Of a stretch of 64,000 nt of DNA, positions 54,862 through 64,000 are shown in pieces (position 1 is the first letter of the stretch; every line of letters begins with the position of its first letter). The stretch spans positions 4,518,146-4,582,145 of the forward strand of contig NZ_JH719395.1 in NCBI RefSeq assembly GCF_000271845.1, in the 5' to 3' direction. Origin of the DNA: Rhizobium leguminosarum bv. trifolii WSM2297. GTDB lineage: Bacteria > Pseudomonadota > Alphaproteobacteria > Rhizobiales > Rhizobiaceae. A program made the translations under genes and the position numbers. Under the pieces are notes generated by a model. It saw only the letters and a list, made by a program, of their open reading frames with translations. It was not told where the DNA came from and ran no database searches.

Positions 54862-55722
54862 ATGGCCGGATTCTGGAGAAAGCTGCTGCCGAAACGATTC
54901 CGCAAGGGCGGCATTACCATCCCGGTCGTCAGATTGCAGGGGGCGATCGTCAGCGGCGGCGGTCCGTTCCGCCCGGCTCTCAATCTCGCCAATGTCTCTC
55001 CGGTTCTGGAAAAGGCCTTCGCCATGAAGGAGGCGCCGGCAGTTGCCATATCAATCAATTCGCCGGGCGGTTCGCCCGTCCAGTCCCGCCTGATCTTCAC
55101 CCGTATTCGTGAGCTCGCCCGCGAGAAGCAGAAGAAGGTGTTGGTCTTCGTCGAGGATGTCGCCGCTTCCGGCGGTTACATGATCGCCCTTGCCGGCGAC
55201 GAGATCATTGCCGACGCCACCTCGATCGTCGGCTCGATCGGCGTCGTCTCCGGCGGTTTCGGCTTTCCCGAACTGTTGAAGAAGATCGGCGTCGAGCGCC
55301 GAGTCTATACCGCAGGCGAAAATAAGGTGATCCTCGATCCATTCCAGCCGGAAAAGGAAAAGGATATCGAGTATCTGAAGAGCCTGCAGCTCGAAATCCA
55401 CCAGGTCTTCATCTCGATGGTGCGCGAGCGCCGCGCCGGCAAGCTGAGGGACGATGCGGCGGTGTTCTCAGGCCTGTTTTGGAGCGGCACCCGCGGCCTC
55501 GAACTCGGCCTCATCGACGGCCTCGGCGACATGCGCCAGGAATTGAAGCGGCGCTACGGCCAGAAGACCAAGCTGGAGCTTGTCACAGCCGGCCGCGGCC
55601 TGTTCGGCCGCCGTATTCCCGGCGTGTCGCCGGTCTCGCTCGAAAGTGCCGCATCGGGACTCGCGACAGGGCTTGTCGAAGCGGCGGAAGAGAGAGCATT
55701 GTGGAGCCGCTTCGGGCTTTGA
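54862..55722 (+). CDS. S49 (SppA-like) signal peptide peptidase
   Basis: A 286-aa protease of family S49. The catalytic Ser103 is in VAASGGYMIALAGDEI and the Lys dyad residue is likely Lys155 (TAGENKVILDP); SIVGSIGVVSGGFG is conserved. It is short, the size of SohB/SppA-36K rather than E. coli SppA. There is no obvious signal peptide; a hydrophobic N-terminal stretch (GGITIPVVRLQGAIV) forms the first strand. A small membrane protein follows 18 bp later. Confidence 0.88.
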   Translation: MAGFWRKLLPKRFRKGGITIPVVRLQGAIVSGGGPFRPALNLANVSPVLEKAFAMKEAPAVAISINSPGGSPVQSRLIFTRIRELAREKQKKVLVFVEDVAASGGYMIALAGDEIIADATSIVGSIGVVSGGFGFPELLKKIGVERRVYTAGENKVILDPFQPEKEKDIEYLKSLQLEIHQVFISMVRERRAGKLRDDAAVFSGLFWSGTRGLELGLIDGLGDMRQELKRRYGQKTKLELVTAGRGLFGRRIPGVSPVSLESAASGLATGLVEAAEERALWSRFGL

Positions 55723-55740
55723 GGGGAGCGAAAGAGGGAA

Positions 55741-55932
55741 ATGGCGCAGCTTATCACCATCCTGGTCCTGGTGTTCTCGGCCTGGTGGCTCTACCGCCGC
55801 TTCGTCTCCGATGCCCGAAAACTCGCCGAAAAATCGCGCCGCGCCGAAAAGGAACGCCAGACCGGCGCGATCGGCACGCTGGTCAAGGACCCGGTGACCG
55901 GGGAATATCGGCTGAAGCGGGATGAGGAATAG
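55741..55932 (+). CDS. small membrane protein of unknown function
   Basis: A 63-aa protein: one membrane helix (LITILVLVFSAWWLYRRFV) then a charged cytoplasmic part (DARKLAEKSRRAEKERQTGA) and a short end TLVKDPVTGEYRLKRDEE. The start codon is ATG after GAGGGGAGCGAAAGAGGG, a good ribosome site. It follows the S49 peptidase gene and is probably co-expressed. The tail resembles c-type zinc-ribbon-like small rhizobial proteins but no motif is firm. Confidence 0.72.
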   Translation: MAQLITILVLVFSAWWLYRRFVSDARKLAEKSRRAEKERQTGAIGTLVKDPVTGEYRLKRDEE

Positions 55933-55953
55933 GAGGGCGTAGCGCCCGCGTCG

Positions 55954-56093
55954 GCCCCTCATCCGGCTGCCGCCACCTTCTCCCCGTAAACGGGGCGAAG
56001 GGGATATGCCGCGACGTCTCCATCCTTCGCTAACGTTTCGCATGGCACGTCCCCTCGCCCCGTTTTTACGGGGAGAGGGTTAGGGTGAGGGGC
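55954..56093. repeat. RIME-like repeat, copy D
   Basis: Begins GCCCCTCATCCGGCTGCCGC and runs ...CACCTTCTCCCCGTAAACGG, then CCCCGTTTTTACGGGG and GGTTAGGGTGAGGGGC. It contains an intact form of the sequence recognised by the IS110 target guides (GCCGCCAC-CT-TCTCCCC). It lies between the small membrane protein and glyQ. Confidence 0.8.
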
Positions 56094-56213
56094 GGACGTC
56101 TCGGTACAGCCTGGGTGGTTGTCTCTCGACACGCCCGCCGCAAAACCCTTGACCCCTGCGGCCCTCCGTGGCACCTGTCGCGCCGATAATCCCCACGCAA
56201 TCGGTGTCGTTTC

Positions 56214-57170
<957 letters not shown>

Positions 57171-57287
57171 AAGCCGCTTCTCCAGAACGCGTGTAAATGC
57201 CGAGGTCATCGCGGCAAATGCCGGATGACAAGCAATTGGAAAACTGCATAGTCTCGCCAACACTTTACGTCGTTTGGGAGATTCGCG

Positions 57288-57839
57288 ATGTATATTGCAC
57301 TTGGCGTTATTGTTCTCATCGCACTCTACGTCGTCTTCATCTACAACGGCCTGGTTCGCTCGCGGCAGATGGCGGAGGAAGCCTGGTCGGGCATCGATGT
57401 GCAGCTCAAGCGCCGCGCCGATCTGATCCCGAACCTGATCGAGACGGTTAAGGGTTATGCCGCCCATGAGAAGTCGACGCTCGAAGAGGTGGTTGCGCTC
57501 CGCAACAAGGCCCAGGCCGTGCCATCAGGCGACGTCGCCGGCAGGGCGCAGGCCGAAGGCCTGCTCGGCCAGGCGCTCGGCCGGGTCATCGCGCTCGCCG
57601 AAGCCTATCCCGATCTCAAGGCCAACCAGAATTTTGCCGAGCTGCAGGCCTCGCTGGAAACCATGGAAGGCGAGTTGCAGATGGCGCGGCGTTATTACAA
57701 CGGAGCGGCGCGCGATCTGAACGTCAAGGTCGAGAGCTTCCCGTCCAATCTCGTCGCCGGCCAGTTCGGTTTTGCCAAGCGGGAATATTTCGAAATCACC
57801 AACGAGGCCGATCGCGCCGTCCCCAGCGTGAAATTCTGA
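57288..57839 (+). CDS. LemA family protein
   Basis: A 183-aa protein with an N-terminal membrane anchor (MYIALGVIVLIALYVVFIYN) and a four-helix LemA domain (WSGIDVQLKRRADLIPNLIE and GRVIALAEAYPDLKANQNFA). The function of LemA is unclear, often linked to membrane stress proteins of the DUF2207 or TPM type. DUF2207 is nearby but separated by aroA. Confidence 0.9.
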   Translation: MYIALGVIVLIALYVVFIYNGLVRSRQMAEEAWSGIDVQLKRRADLIPNLIETVKGYAAHEKSTLEEVVALRNKAQAVPSGDVAGRAQAEGLLGQALGRVIALAEAYPDLKANQNFAELQASLETMEGELQMARRYYNGAARDLNVKVESFPSNLVAGQFGFAKREYFEITNEADRAVPSVKF

Positions 57840-57929
57840 CGATCTGGCATTTTGCCTTTGCAAGAAAGCGATTAAGAGCAAAGGCAGATTGCGGCCGATA
57901 AGGCTCGCAGATGGACGGAAGACATAAGC

Positions 57930-59192
57930 ATGACACGCACAGCCAAACTCACGATCATCCCGCCGGGCAAGCCGCTTTCTGGGCGCGCCATGCCGCCGGG
58001 CTCCAAGTCGATCACCAATCGCGCGCTGCTGCTCGCCGGCCTTGCCAAGGGCACGAGCCGGCTGACCTGCGCGCTGAAGAGCGACGACACGAAATATATG
58101 GCCGAGGCGCTACGGGCCATGGGTGTCGCGATCGACGAGCCCGATGACACGACCTTTGTGGTGAGCGGCAGCGGCAAGCTTCTGCCGCCGAAAGCGCCGC
58201 TCTTCCTAGGCAATGCCGGCACGGCGACACGCTTCCTGACGGCCGCCGCGGCGCTGGTCGACGGCACCGTTATCGTCGATGGCGATGAACATATGCGCAA
58301 GCGGCCGATCGGCCCGCTGGTCGAGGCGATGCGCACGCTCGGCATCGACGTGGCCGCCGAAACCGGCTGCCCGCCGGTCACCGTCAGGGGCAACGGCCGC
58401 TTCCAGGCCGACCGCATCCGCATCGATGGCGGCCTGTCCAGCCAATATGTCTCGGCGCTGCTGATGATGGCGGCCGGCGGCGACCGGCCGGTCGACATCG
58501 AACTGGTCGGCGAGGATATCGGCGCGCTCGGTTATATCGATCTGACCACCGCGGCGATGAAGGCCTTCGGCGCCAAGGTCGAAAAGACCAGCCCGGTCAC
58601 CTGGCGCGTCGAGCCGACCGGCTACCAGGCCGCCGACTTCATCGTCGAGCCCGATGCTTCGGCTGCGACCTATCTCTGGGCCGCCGAAGTGCTGACCGGC
58701 GGGACGATCGATCTCGGTGTGCCCTCCGACGCCTTTTCGCAGCCGGATGCCAAGGCCTACGAGACGATCGCCAAACACCCGCATCTGCCCGCCGAAATCG
58801 ATGGTTCGCAAATGCAGGATGCCATCCCGACGATCGCCGTTTTGGCGGCCTTCAATGAGACGCCGGTCCGCTTCGTCGGCATCGCCAATCTGCGCGTCAA
58901 GGAATGCGACCGCATCCGGGCGCTGTCGACGGGACTGAACAATATCCGCGAAGGTCTGGCAGTTGAGGAGGGCGACGATCTGATCGTCCATTCCGATCCC
59001 GCTCTCGCCGGTCAAACGCTGCCGGCTGAGATCGATACCTTTGCCGATCATCGCATCGCCATGAGCTTCGCGCTCGCCGGCCTCAAGATCGACGGCATCA
59101 CCATTCTCGATCCCGATTGTGTCGGCAAGACCTTCCCCGCCTACTGGCGGACGCTCGCTGCCCTCGGCGTGACATATCAGGACAACGATTGA
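57930..59192 (+). CDS. aroA: 3-phosphoshikimate 1-carboxyvinyltransferase (EPSP synthase), non-CP4-like
   Basis: Sixth shikimate pathway step, 420 aa. Catalytic features: [39 protein letters not shown], the Asp in [23 protein letters not shown] (Lys-Glu) and [15 protein letters not shown]. At the phosphoenolpyruvate/glyphosate site the Gly-Thr of the NAGT motif is kept (Gly97, Thr98), but the proline that follows Arg in E. coli (Pro101) is Phe102. The motif pattern differs from the class II CP4-type enzyme that rhizobia usually carry near cmk/rpsA. It lies between lemA and DUF2207. Confidence 0.9.
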   Translation: MTRTAKLTIIPPGKPLSGRAMPPGSKSITNRALLLAGLAKGTSRLTCALKSDDTKYMAEALRAMGVAIDEPDDTTFVVSGSGKLLPPKAPLFLGNAGTATRFLTAAAALVDGTVIVDGDEHMRKRPIGPLVEAMRTLGIDVAAETGCPPVTVRGNGRFQADRIRIDGGLSSQYVSALLMMAAGGDRPVDIELVGEDIGALGYIDLTTAAMKAFGAKVEKTSPVTWRVEPTGYQAADFIVEPDASAATYLWAAEVLTGGTIDLGVPSDAFSQPDAKAYETIAKHPHLPAEIDGSQMQDAIPTIAVLAAFNETPVRFVGIANLRVKECDRIRALSTGLNNIREGLAVEEGDDLIVHSDPALAGQTLPAEIDTFADHRIAMSFALAGLKIDGITILDPDCVGKTFPAYWRTLAALGVTYQDND

Positions 59193-59229
59193 CGGAAACG
59201 CAGCCGAGGCTGCCGGCGGGGAGACTGGG

Positions 59230-61164
59230 ATGGGGCGTCGGGTTTTCGGGTTTTGTTTTGCACTGCTCTTGATGCTTGCCGCGCCGGCGGCCTTTGCCGC
59301 CGAGGTCATCGACAGTTTCGCCTCCGACATTGCGCTCGAAAAGAGCGGCGCGATGTCGGTGACGGAAACGATCACGGTCAATGCCGAGGGCAACCGGATC
59401 AATCACGGCATCTTCCGTGATTTCCCGCTCTATTTCACCGATGCTAGAGGCCGTCGCCGCAGCGTCGATTTCGATATGGTCTCGGTCAAGCGGGATGGTG
59501 AAGACGAGCCCTGGCACACGGAATCGATTTCGGACGGCATCCGCATCTATGCCGGTTCGGCCGACGTCACGGTGACGCCCGGCCGTCATCGCTACGCCTT
59601 CACCTACAAGACCAACCGCCAGATCCGCTATTTCGACGATCATGACGAACTCTACTGGAACGTCACCGGCAATGGCTGGATCTTCCCGATCCGTTCGGCG
59701 ACGGCAACGGTGAAGCTGCCGCCTGAGGTCAGCGCGACGGAGACGACCTTCTTTACCGGCCGTCAGGGCGCGACGGGAAAGAATGCCAGCGTCAGCGAAA
59801 CCGGGGCGGGCCTCATCTTTTCCACCACCGCGCCGCTTAATGCCAACGAAGGGCTGACCTTCGCGATCGGCATGCCGAAGGGCTCGATCGATCCGCCGAG
59901 CGCGGATATGGAAAGCACATGGTGGCTCAAGGACAACCGCAATTATTTCATCGGCTTCGGCGGTTTGATCCTGGTTTTTGCCTATTATCTCAGATCATGG
60001 CTGAAGGTCGGCCGCGATCCCGCCCGCGGCGTCGTCGTGCCGCGCTGGGATGCGCCCGAGGGCATCTCGCCGGCACTGGTCAACTATATCGACAATAAGG
60101 GCTTTTCCGGCGGCGGCTGGACGGCGCTTTCCGCCACCGCCCTCAATCTTGCCGTCCGCGGCTACGTCAAGCTCGAAGACCTGAAGAACTCGATTGTCAT
60201 CCGCGGCACCGGCAAGCCGCTCGGCAAGGAAAAATTCCAGGCCGGCGAGACCGAACTGTTGAAGGTTGCCGGTGGCGCCGGCGCGACGCTGACGATCGAC
60301 AAGGCCAATGGCGAGCGGGTGAAAACCGTCGGCCAGTCCTTCCGCTCGGCGATCGAGAAGGAGCATCGCGGCAAATACTATAATTCCAACCTTGCTTATA
60401 CCGCGGGCGGCATCGCGCTCAGCGTCGCCGCCCTGATGGCGCTGTTCGTCTTTGGCTCGCTGCAGCCCGACACGATCGCGCTGATGCTGATCCCGACCGC
60501 GATCTCGGTTTTCGTTGCCGTCTTCGTCGCCGGCTTCGTCCGGTCGCTGCATCGCGGCAAGTCGCTGTTCGGCAAGATCGTCGCCATCATTGCGACGGCT
60601 ATCGGCGTTTTTGTCGGCATCAGCATCCTTGCCGTCGTCATCATGACGCTTGCCTCGTCGCTGGTGGAACTGCACGAAACGCCGATGCTCTTTGCCGTCG
60701 GCGGCATTGTGCTCCTCAATATCCTCTATGTCTTCATCATGGGCGCACCGACGCCGCTCGGCGCCAAGATGATGGACGGCATAGACGGGTTGCGCCAATA
60801 TCTGACGCTGGCCGAGAAAGACCGCATGAACACCGCTGGCGCTCCTGCGATGTCGCCGCAGCATTTCGAAACGCTGCTACCCTATGCGGTGGCGCTCGGC
60901 GTCGAAAAACCCTGGTCGCGCACTTTCGAAACCTGGCTTTCGGCCGCTGCCGCCGGTGCGGCCGCAGCCTATGCGCCAGGCTGGTATTCCGGCAATTTCA
61001 ACAGTGGCAGCTTTTCCGATCGCATCGGCGGCTTCTCCTCGTCGATGGCCTCGACCATCGCCTCGACCATACCCTCACCGCCGCCGTCGAGCTCATCCTC
61101 CGGTTTTTCCGGCGGCGGTTCGTCTGGCGGAGGCGGCGGAGGCGGTGGAGGCGGCGGCTGGTAA
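59230..61164 (+). CDS. DUF2207 membrane protein with glycine-rich C-terminus
   Basis: A 644-aa protein: a signal peptide ([16 protein letters not shown]), then an extracytoplasmic beta-rich DUF2207 domain (about 25-230), a helix ([17 protein letters not shown]), a cytoplasmic loop and further helices around 380-510. It ends in a low-complexity [20 protein letters not shown] tail, as TPM/YgcG-like proteins do. DUF2207 and LemA are often adjacent and may act together at the membrane; function unknown. Confidence 0.88.
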   Translation: MGRRVFGFCFALLLMLAAPAAFAAEVIDSFASDIALEKSGAMSVTETITVNAEGNRINHGIFRDFPLYFTDARGRRRSVDFDMVSVKRDGEDEPWHTESISDGIRIYAGSADVTVTPGRHRYAFTYKTNRQIRYFDDHDELYWNVTGNGWIFPIRSATATVKLPPEVSATETTFFTGRQGATGKNASVSETGAGLIFSTTAPLNANEGLTFAIGMPKGSIDPPSADMESTWWLKDNRNYFIGFGGLILVFAYYLRSWLKVGRDPARGVVVPRWDAPEGISPALVNYIDNKGFSGGGWTALSATALNLAVRGYVKLEDLKNSIVIRGTGKPLGKEKFQAGETELLKVAGGAGATLTIDKANGERVKTVGQSFRSAIEKEHRGKYYNSNLAYTAGGIALSVAALMALFVFGSLQPDTIALMLIPTAISVFVAVFVAGFVRSLHRGKSLFGKIVAIIATAIGVFVGISILAVVIMTLASSLVELHETPMLFAVGGIVLLNILYVFIMGAPTPLGAKMMDGIDGLRQYLTLAEKDRMNTAGAPAMSPQHFETLLPYAVALGVEKPWSRTFETWLSAAAAGAAAAYAPGWYSGNFNSGSFSDRIGGFSSSMASTIASTIPSPPPSSSSSGFSGGGSSGGGGGGGGGGGW

Positions 61165-61229
61165 GCTTTCCCGCTTGACCTTTCGCCCCTTGGCCCTTAA
61201 CCGCCAGAGGCAAAAGGAAAGGGTGGCGC

Positions 61230-62513
61230 ATGAAGGTTCTGTTGATCGGATCGGGCGGACGCGAGCACGCACTCGCCTGGAAGCTGGCGCAATCGCCGTT
61301 GCTGAGCGAATTCTACGCCGCCCCCGGCAATCCCGGCATTGGCGAACACGCCATCCTCGTGCCCGTCAACACCGAGGATCATGATGCGGTCGCCGCCTTC
61401 TGCCGCGACAAGGCGATCGATTTCGTCGTCGTCGGCCCGGAGGCGCCGCTGGTCGCCGGTCTTTCCGACCGGCTGCGCGCCGATGGCCTGACCGTCTTCG
61501 GCCCTTCGGCCGCTGCCGCCCAGCTCGAGGGTTCGAAAGGCTTCACCAAGGATATCTGCGCCCGCTACGGCATTCCCACAGGCGCCTATCAGCGCTTCAA
61601 CAATGCGCCGAAGGCCAAGGCCTATATTCGTGCTCAGGGCGCGCCGATTGTTGTCAAGGCCGACGGTCTGGCTGCCGGCAAGGGCGTGACGGTGGCGATG
61701 ACGCTGGACGAGGCGCTTGACGCCGTCGACGACTGCTTCGAGGGCGCCTTTGGTGCTGCCGGCGCCGAAGTCGTCGTCGAAGCCTATCTCGACGGCGAGG
61801 AGGCGAGCTTCTTCTGCCTCTGCGATGGAAAACATGCGCTGCCGCTGGCAACCGCCCAGGATCACAAGCGGGTGGGCGAAGGCGATACCGGCGTCAATAC
61901 CGGCGGCATGGGCGCCTATTCGCCGGCGCCCGTGATGACCGCCGACATGGTCGCTCGCACCATGAAGGAGATCATCGAGCCGACGATGCGCGGCATGGCC
62001 GAGAGCGGCCATCCCTTCTCCGGCGTGTTTTTCGCCGGGTTGATGATCACTGAGAAGGGGCCGGAGCTCATCGAATACAATGTCCGCTTCGGCGATCCCG
62101 AATGCCAGGTGCTGCTGATGCGGTTGAAGAGCGATCTGCTGCCGCTGCTGCTTGCCACCGCAAACGGCACCCTCGATCAGGTGAGCGCCGAATGGAGCGA
62201 CGATCCGGCCTTGACCGTGGTCATGGCCTCGAAGGGCTATCCCGCCGCCTATGAAAAGAACACGCCGATCCTCTCCCTGCCTGAGGCAGGCGAGGGGGAG
62301 AAGGTGTTTCATGCCGGCACGGGCCTGAAGGACGGCGCGTTGGTTGCGACCGGCGGTCGCGTGTTGAACGTGACGGCGTCCGGCGGCACGGTCGCCGAGG
62401 CCAAGGACCGTGCCTATGCGCTGCTCGACCGGGTGCAATGGGAAAACGGCTTCTGCCGGCGCGACATCGGCTGGCGGGCAATCGAGCGCGAAACGGGCCC
62501 GGACACAGTATAA
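61230..62513 (+). CDS. purD: phosphoribosylamine-glycine ligase
   Basis: Second step of purine synthesis (GAR synthetase), 427 aa. The N-terminal domain starts [20 protein letters not shown]; the ATP-grasp domain has [33 protein letters not shown] and the metal-binding [11 protein letters not shown]. The start codon follows AGGAAAGGGTGG. Complete and of normal length. Confidence 0.97.
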   Translation: MKVLLIGSGGREHALAWKLAQSPLLSEFYAAPGNPGIGEHAILVPVNTEDHDAVAAFCRDKAIDFVVVGPEAPLVAGLSDRLRADGLTVFGPSAAAAQLEGSKGFTKDICARYGIPTGAYQRFNNAPKAKAYIRAQGAPIVVKADGLAAGKGVTVAMTLDEALDAVDDCFEGAFGAAGAEVVVEAYLDGEEASFFCLCDGKHALPLATAQDHKRVGEGDTGVNTGGMGAYSPAPVMTADMVARTMKEIIEPTMRGMAESGHPFSGVFFAGLMITEKGPELIEYNVRFGDPECQVLLMRLKSDLLPLLLATANGTLDQVSAEWSDDPALTVVMASKGYPAAYEKNTPILSLPEAGEGEKVFHAGTGLKDGALVATGGRVLNVTASGGTVAEAKDRAYALLDRVQWENGFCRRDIGWRAIERETGPDTV

Positions 62514-62606
62514 ACCGGCACGTTCTTTAAATTTTTACCCTTTCCCCTGACGGGATGGAAACAAAGCTGCGTTATACCGCTCGAACGGTAAGACGGAGGT
62601 GCGTTG

Positions 62607-63068
62607 ATGCGTCAGATTTTCCTCGGTGCGGCAATCCTGCTGATGGCAGGTTCGGCAATGGCGTCCTCGATCGAGGTGGTCGGCAAGGCCGCGCCCCAGG
62701 CTGAAAGCAGTATCGTCACTGAAAGCTGTGCCGCTTGCCCGCCGCTCCAGGCCGAACTCATCAAGAAGGACTATACGGTGCCGGAGCTGAAGCCCGGTGT
62801 CCTCCAGGCGAGCGAAGTCCGCGATGTCGGCGGCGAAAAGAAGATCTATCGCACCGAAGGCTGGATGGGCGGCTCGCCCGTCGTCTTCGTCAGCAAGGCG
62901 ACCCCGGAAGCGATGATCGCGGCCGCGCCTTCAGCCCCGCCCGTGGACGGCATTGATATGAGCGCGACGACCGCAGCCGTCATCGGCGGCGATGCCAAGC
63001 CGGTTGTGGCCGGCATGGTTGAACGGCCGGCGAGCCTCGACACCTCCGAATTCAAGCTGCGTTTCTGA
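62607..63068 (+). CDS. plant virulence effector HPE1-like domain protein
   Basis: A 153-aa exported protein (ATG 62607, GGAGGTGC upstream). The signal peptide is MRQIFLGAAILLMAGSAMAS and the mature part starts SIEVVG. Two nearby cysteines (SCAACPPL) and the core RTEGWMGGSPVVFVSKATPE match a Rhizobiaceae family annotated as HPE1-like. The name comes from a plant pathogen effector; a role in plant interaction is not shown by the sequence. Low-complexity Ala/Pro/Thr stretch in the C-terminal half. Confidence 0.7.
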   Translation: MRQIFLGAAILLMAGSAMASSIEVVGKAAPQAESSIVTESCAACPPLQAELIKKDYTVPELKPGVLQASEVRDVGGEKKIYRTEGWMGGSPVVFVSKATPEAMIAAAPSAPPVDGIDMSATTAAVIGGDAKPVVAGMVERPASLDTSEFKLRF

Positions 63069-63152
63069 GGTAATTCCAGCAACGCACGATTAAATTCCCT
63101 GCCCCGCCTGATCAAGGTTTCGATCGTTTGGGGTTCCACCTCAGGGTGGACC

Positions 63153-63186
63153 GAATGCACCCCCGATGAGCAGCGGGGGTGCATTC
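63153..63186 (+). terminator. hairpin terminator after the HPE1-like gene
   Basis: A perfect 13-bp stem GAATGCACCCCCG / CGGGGGTGCATTC (63153-63165 and 63174-63186) followed by the pyrimidine-rich TCTTTC. T-run is weak, so termination may be Rho-assisted. Confidence 0.55.
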
Positions 63187-63486
63187 TCTTTCGTGCCTGA
63201 TGCCGAGAGCGGTGTGCACTTTAAGAACTTCAATCAAATGAGATCCTGCTATTCGGTGGAAATCCGACGAATTTGCGTCGCTGGCGACCCCTCGATTTTA
63301 GGGAAATTCGCGTCGCGTCCAATAAAGTTAAAGTTTTATTATAAGCTTGGCGACAATTGTAACGAACCGGTCGCAGCATGTTGTTATTAGCAGCGGTAGA
63401 CGCGTCGCCCTTCTTCTCCGACGCGCTCGCACAGGCGGTAGAAGACCGCACCGGGATGCAGCCATTCATTCCCGTTGCGAGGCAAC

Positions 63487-64000
63487 ATGAAAAATTTGAA
63501 AATTTCGAAGCAGCTCATACTGCTGGTCATCGGCCTGATGGTGGCCTTTGCCGTCGCCACGACCCTGCAGATCCGCTCCTCGGTCGATGCGATCTACAAG
63601 GAGCGTTATGACATGCTCCGCGCCGAGGTTCAGTCGGCGGTCTCCGTTCTCAAGCTTTACCAGGCCAAGGTGACGGCGGGCGAAATGACCCTTGAGGATG
63701 CCCAGAAGCAGGCCTACGCCACCGTCAACGGGATGAAATACGACCCGGACGGCTATTTCTTCGGCTATAGCTACGACGTCCAGATGATGTTCCATTACGA
63801 CGCCTCGAAAGTCGGGCAGAACCTCAAGGGGCAGGCGGACAGCAAGGGCAAGCTCTACCGCGAAGAGCTGGTCAAGCTCGGGCAACAGGGCGGCGGTCTC
63901 GTCGAATTTTATTCCACCAGCAAGCCGGGCCAACCGGCCGGCGATTACCGCAAGACCGCCTATGGGCAGGCCTTCGATCCCTGGAAGGTGGTCGTCGTCA
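63487..64000 (+). CDS. methyl-accepting chemotaxis protein, N-terminal part (runs off window)
   Basis: Begins at ATG 63487 after GTTGCGAGGCAAC and is open to the last base. The visible 171 residues have an N-terminal membrane helix (KQLILLVIGLMVAFAVATTL) and a periplasmic single-Cache (sCache_2) sensor: DAIYKERYDMLRAEVQSAVS, MKYDPDGYFFGYSYDVQMMF and GDYRKTAYGQAFDPWKVVVV. This is the usual sensor of MCPs that detect small acids; the HAMP and signalling domains are beyond the window, so another Cache protein (e.g. a kinase) is possible. The gap before it (63187-63486) shows no other feature. Confidence 0.75.
   Translation, partial: MKNLKISKQLILLVIGLMVAFAVATTLQIRSSVDAIYKERYDMLRAEVQSAVSVLKLYQAKVTAGEMTLEDAQKQAYATVNGMKYDPDGYFFGYSYDVQMMFHYDASKVGQNLKGQADSKGKLYREELVKLGQQGGGLVEFYSTSKPGQPAGDYRKTAYGQAFDPWKVVVV

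Overview
The window looks like part of the chromosome of a Rhizobiaceae alphaproteobacterium, most like the Rhizobium leguminosarum/etli group. This rests on high GC, gene families typical of rhizobia (DUF2093, DUF4170, a split F0 operon with atpF', an HPE1-like protein) and several intergenic repeat families, including RIME-like mosaic elements. The species call is inference. I saw no tRNA, rRNA, CRISPR array or prophage.

Layout. (1) 1-7.0 kb: 3' end of ileS, a lipoprotein, tadA, a pseudouridine synthase with a long repetitive tail, rsmD and a patatin-like lipase. (2) 7.0-9.4 kb: a metal (copper)-associated minus-strand cluster whose last gene is frameshifted. (3) 9.4-23.5 kb: a CPA2 antiporter, pmbA, a frameshifted inositol-phosphatase/CysQ-like gene, DUF4170, the lipid A/Kdo genes waaA and lpxK, a sugar ABC transporter cassette with its own GntR-type regulator, DUF2093 and mutL. 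(4) 23.6-27.7 kb: signalling proteins (PAS-PAS-REC-REC and GGDEF-EAL) and a secreted PRC-barrel protein. (5) 27.9-32.0 kb: a sugar-acid (galactonate-type) operon of SDR, dgoK, dgoA and lactonase, with a divergent iclR-type gene. (6) 32.2-38.1 kb: a LuxR solo, a structured intergenic region, an ApbC/Mrp P-loop protein, CorA and Kup. (7) 38.4-42.6 kb: a cell wall hydrolase and the F0 operon atpI-B-E-F'-F. (8) 42.7-44.1 kb: an IS110-family element inside a RIME-like repeat. (9) 44.1-54.7 kb: rnhB, a radical SAM protein, a glycosyltransferase-like gene, moaB, ispE, a TPR protein, a polyprenyl synthase, DUF2007, a methyltransferase and mntH. (10) 54.8-64 kb: S49 peptidase, glyQ, lemA, an unusual aroA, DUF2207, purD, an HPE1-like protein and the start of a chemotaxis receptor.

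The most interesting signal is in the IS110 element (about 42874-44038). The roughly 155 nt upstream of its transposase can be folded by eye into a complete bridge RNA: a 5' hairpin, a target-binding loop whose two guides match the two halves of the interrupted RIME repeat, and a donor-binding loop whose two guides match the two ends of the element. A CT core is shared by target and donor, so element, guide RNA and target can all be read from one locus.

Other points to look at: two single-base frameshifts in otherwise intact genes, a terminator-tipped structured RNA candidate at 33285-33380, an ApbC with a histidine-rich linker and no CxxC, a LuxR protein lacking usual AHL-pocket residues, and a non-CP4-like EPSP synthase lying between lemA and its usual partner DUF2207.
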